A DNA stretch of 7,161 nt from Rickettsiales bacterium (GTDB lineage: Bacteria > Pseudomonadota > Alphaproteobacteria > Rickettsiales > Anaplasmataceae), in the NCBI GenBank assembly GCA_031266615.1, contig JAISAR010000041.1, positions 1 to 7,161 on the forward strand, given 5' to 3'. The notes under the pieces were generated by a model. The model did no database searches, was not told the origin of the DNA, and was given only the letters and a program-made list of their open reading frames with translations. Below are positions 6,285 to 7,161 of this stretch, piece after piece. Both the position numbers and the translations under genes were made by a program. How positions within the stretch are numbered: the first letter of the stretch is position 1; each line of letters begins with the position of its first letter.

Positions 6285-6884
6285 CTATAATTGTTCACTG
6301 TATGAATTTAGGTAGTCAGCTACTCCTTCATCACTTGCTTGCATTGCTGGTTTGCCTTTCTTCCATCCTGCTGGACATACTTCACCATGTTCTTTGTTAT
6401 GTTTAATTGCATCAACGATTCTAATAAACTCATCGATGTTACGTCCTAAAGGTAAATCATTTATTGATTGATGACGTACAACAAACCTATCATCAATAAT
6501 AAAAGTTGCTCTTAGTGCAATTGAGTCATCATATAATACTCCATAGTCTCCTGATATAGACTTTTTGATATCAGACACTAAAGTGTAGCTAATCTCTCCA
6601 ATACCACCACCGTTAACTGGAGTTTCTCGCCACCTATAATGTGAGAACTTTGAATCTACACTTACTCCTATAACTTCAACACCACGTTTTGAAAAATCTT
6701 CTATTTTGTTACTAAACGATATCAGCTCAGTTGGGCATACAAAGGTAAAATCAAGTGGATAGAAAAAAAGGACCGCATACTTATCTTTTACATGTTCGCT
6801 TAGACAGAAGCTGTCAACTATTTTTCCGTCAGAGAGAACAGCCGGAGCAGTAAAATCAATAGCAGATTTTGTCACAAGATTCAT
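6285..6884 (-). CDS. Typical 2-Cys peroxiredoxin (AhpC/Prx1 family)
   Basis: A 199-residue peroxidase reducing hydrogen peroxide and organic hydroperoxides, with electrons supplied by thioredoxin and hence by the adjacent thioredoxin reductase. The peroxidatic cysteine C50 sits in DFTFVCPTE with T47, and R125 (ALRATF) completes the active site. The resolving cysteine C170 is in GEVCPAGWKKGKPAM, so both cysteines of the typical 2-Cys class are present. A GGIG motif (93-96) matches the GGLG of over-oxidation-sensitive Prx proteins, but the C-terminal YF is YL (ADYLNSYSEQL). Start ATG 6884 has AGGT six bases upstream and a promoter behind it. It is the first gene of a two-gene antioxidant operon, plausible for an intracellular symbiont facing host oxidants. 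AhpC/TSA-family peroxiredoxin is the safe name. Confidence 0.93.
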   Translation of the reverse strand: MNLVTKSAIDFTAPAVLSDGKIVDSFCLSEHVKDKYAVLFFYPLDFTFVCPTELISFSNKIEDFSKRGVEVIGVSVDSKFSHYRWRETPVNGGGIGEISYTLVSDIKKSISGDYGVLYDDSIALRATFIIDDRFVVRHQSINDLPLGRNIDEFIRIVDAIKHNKEHGEVCPAGWKKGKPAMQASDEGVADYLNSYSEQL

Positions 6885-6889
6885 AATTT

Positions 6890-6893
6890 ACCT
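6890..6893 (-). promoter_or_regulatory. Ribosome binding site of the peroxiredoxin gene
   Basis: AGGT six bases upstream of ATG 6884, identical in sequence and spacing to the site before the ankyrin gene. It supports the chosen start. Confidence 0.55.
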
Positions 6894-6914
6894 ATTCATT
6901 TTAAAACAATTTTA

Positions 6915-6943
6915 ATTTTACACCTTGATAAATTTATATGCAA
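6915..6943 (-). promoter_or_regulatory. Candidate sigma-70 promoter of the peroxiredoxin-trxB operon
   Basis: On the minus strand TTGCAT (6943-6938) is followed by an exact 17-base spacer and TAAAAT (6920-6915), five of six against TATAAT. The start of transcription would be near 6908, about 24 bases before ATG 6884. No OxyR- or Fur-like operator is visible by eye. Confidence 0.5.
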
Positions 6944-7030
6944 GTTTTCTTTAGTTTTAGTTCTATAAAAACTTCCAAACCTATTTGGCTGTACGAGCAT
7001 TAGATTTCTTGCATAACCTAAACTGAGCAG

Positions 7031-7060
7031 AAAAAAAGGCAAAGAAGCCCCGTGGCGGCT
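7031..7060 (-). terminator. Possible terminator of a minus-strand gene beyond the right edge
   Basis: On the minus strand AGCC (7060-7057) can pair with GGCT (7049-7046) across a short GC-rich loop, with one more C-G pair inside. It is followed by TCTTTGCC and then seven T residues (7037-7031). This is the layout of a rho-independent terminator with a short stem and a T tract displaced by a few bases. It could instead be part of a dispersed palindromic element. Confidence 0.3.
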
Positions 7061-7149
7061 AGTTATTTACTTTTGTGTCGAAATGTTGGCGTTTCTTTAT
7101 CCTAAACGCTTAATAAGTGCGACTTAGCTGCTTTTTAATGCAACTAACC
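7046..7149. other. Palindrome-rich non-coding segment (possible dispersed repeat or structured RNA)
   Basis: The 277 bases from 6885 to the right edge hold no gene. Within them this segment is richer in GC and in inverted repeats than its surroundings. GCGTTT (7089-7094) pairs perfectly with AAACGC (7104-7109) over a nine-base loop. GGCTAGTT (7057-7064) pairs with AACTAACC (7142-7149) with one mismatch, enclosing that hairpin. CGCTTA and TAAGTGCG (7107-7121) offer an alternative fold. I could not match it to tRNA, tmRNA, 6S or RNase P RNA. A repeated Wolbachia intergenic element is my best guess. Confidence 0.35.
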
Positions 7150-7161
7150 TTAGCCATAAAC

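Noticed and set aside
6885..7161. tRNA, tmRNA or 6S RNA in the right-hand non-coding region
   Set aside because: There is no cloverleaf, no T-loop GTTCRA context and no tag-peptide codons; the hairpins do not match those RNA folds.
1..7161. CRISPR array or prophage module
   Set aside because: There are no regularly spaced short repeats and no phage structural genes. XerC here is the chromosomal dif-type recombinase, not a phage integrase.

Overview
The window reads as DNA of an arthropod Wolbachia (Rickettsiales, Anaplasmataceae). It is AT-rich and has an ankyrin/coiled-coil membrane protein, a peroxiredoxin-thioredoxin reductase pair and a lipoamide dehydrogenase-XerC pair, all in the style of that genus. 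The species call rests on recognition, not on a database search. The first ~260-300 bases do not fit. They encode, on the minus strand, the N-terminus of a protein resembling the metazoan coiled-coil protein CCDC6, with a eukaryotic-type start context and no bacterial ribosome site.

Left part, plus strand (about 291-3205): a former three-gene operon with overlapping genes. A PQQ-type beta-propeller gene (BamB-like) has lost its 5' half at the junction with the eukaryotic-like DNA and carries stops and frameshifts. Its stop codon overlaps the lpd start as ATGA. The lpd gene is also broken: it lacks the FAD-binding glycine motif, has a frameshifting deletion right after the redox-active cysteine pair, and has two in-frame stops, while its C-terminal two thirds are clean. 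xerC starts inside the end of lpd and is intact, with all six catalytic residues.

Right part, minus strand (6884 back to 3181): peroxiredoxin and thioredoxin reductase genes abut (TAGATG) and form an antioxidant operon with its own promoter. Next comes a large ankyrin-repeat gene with an internally duplicated coiled-coil segment and two C-terminal membrane helices. It is split by one frameshift near 4710-4725 and overlaps the 3' end of xerC tail to tail.

The far right (6885-7161) is non-coding. It holds the peroxiredoxin promoter and a GC-richer, palindrome-rich stretch that may be a terminator or a dispersed Wolbachia repeat.

The most notable point is the junction near 258-302. The candidates are a Wolbachia insertion in an insect nuclear genome, a piece of host gene inside a Wolbachia genome, or an assembly chimera. 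The visible lesions cluster between the junction and about 1155; the rest is almost clean.
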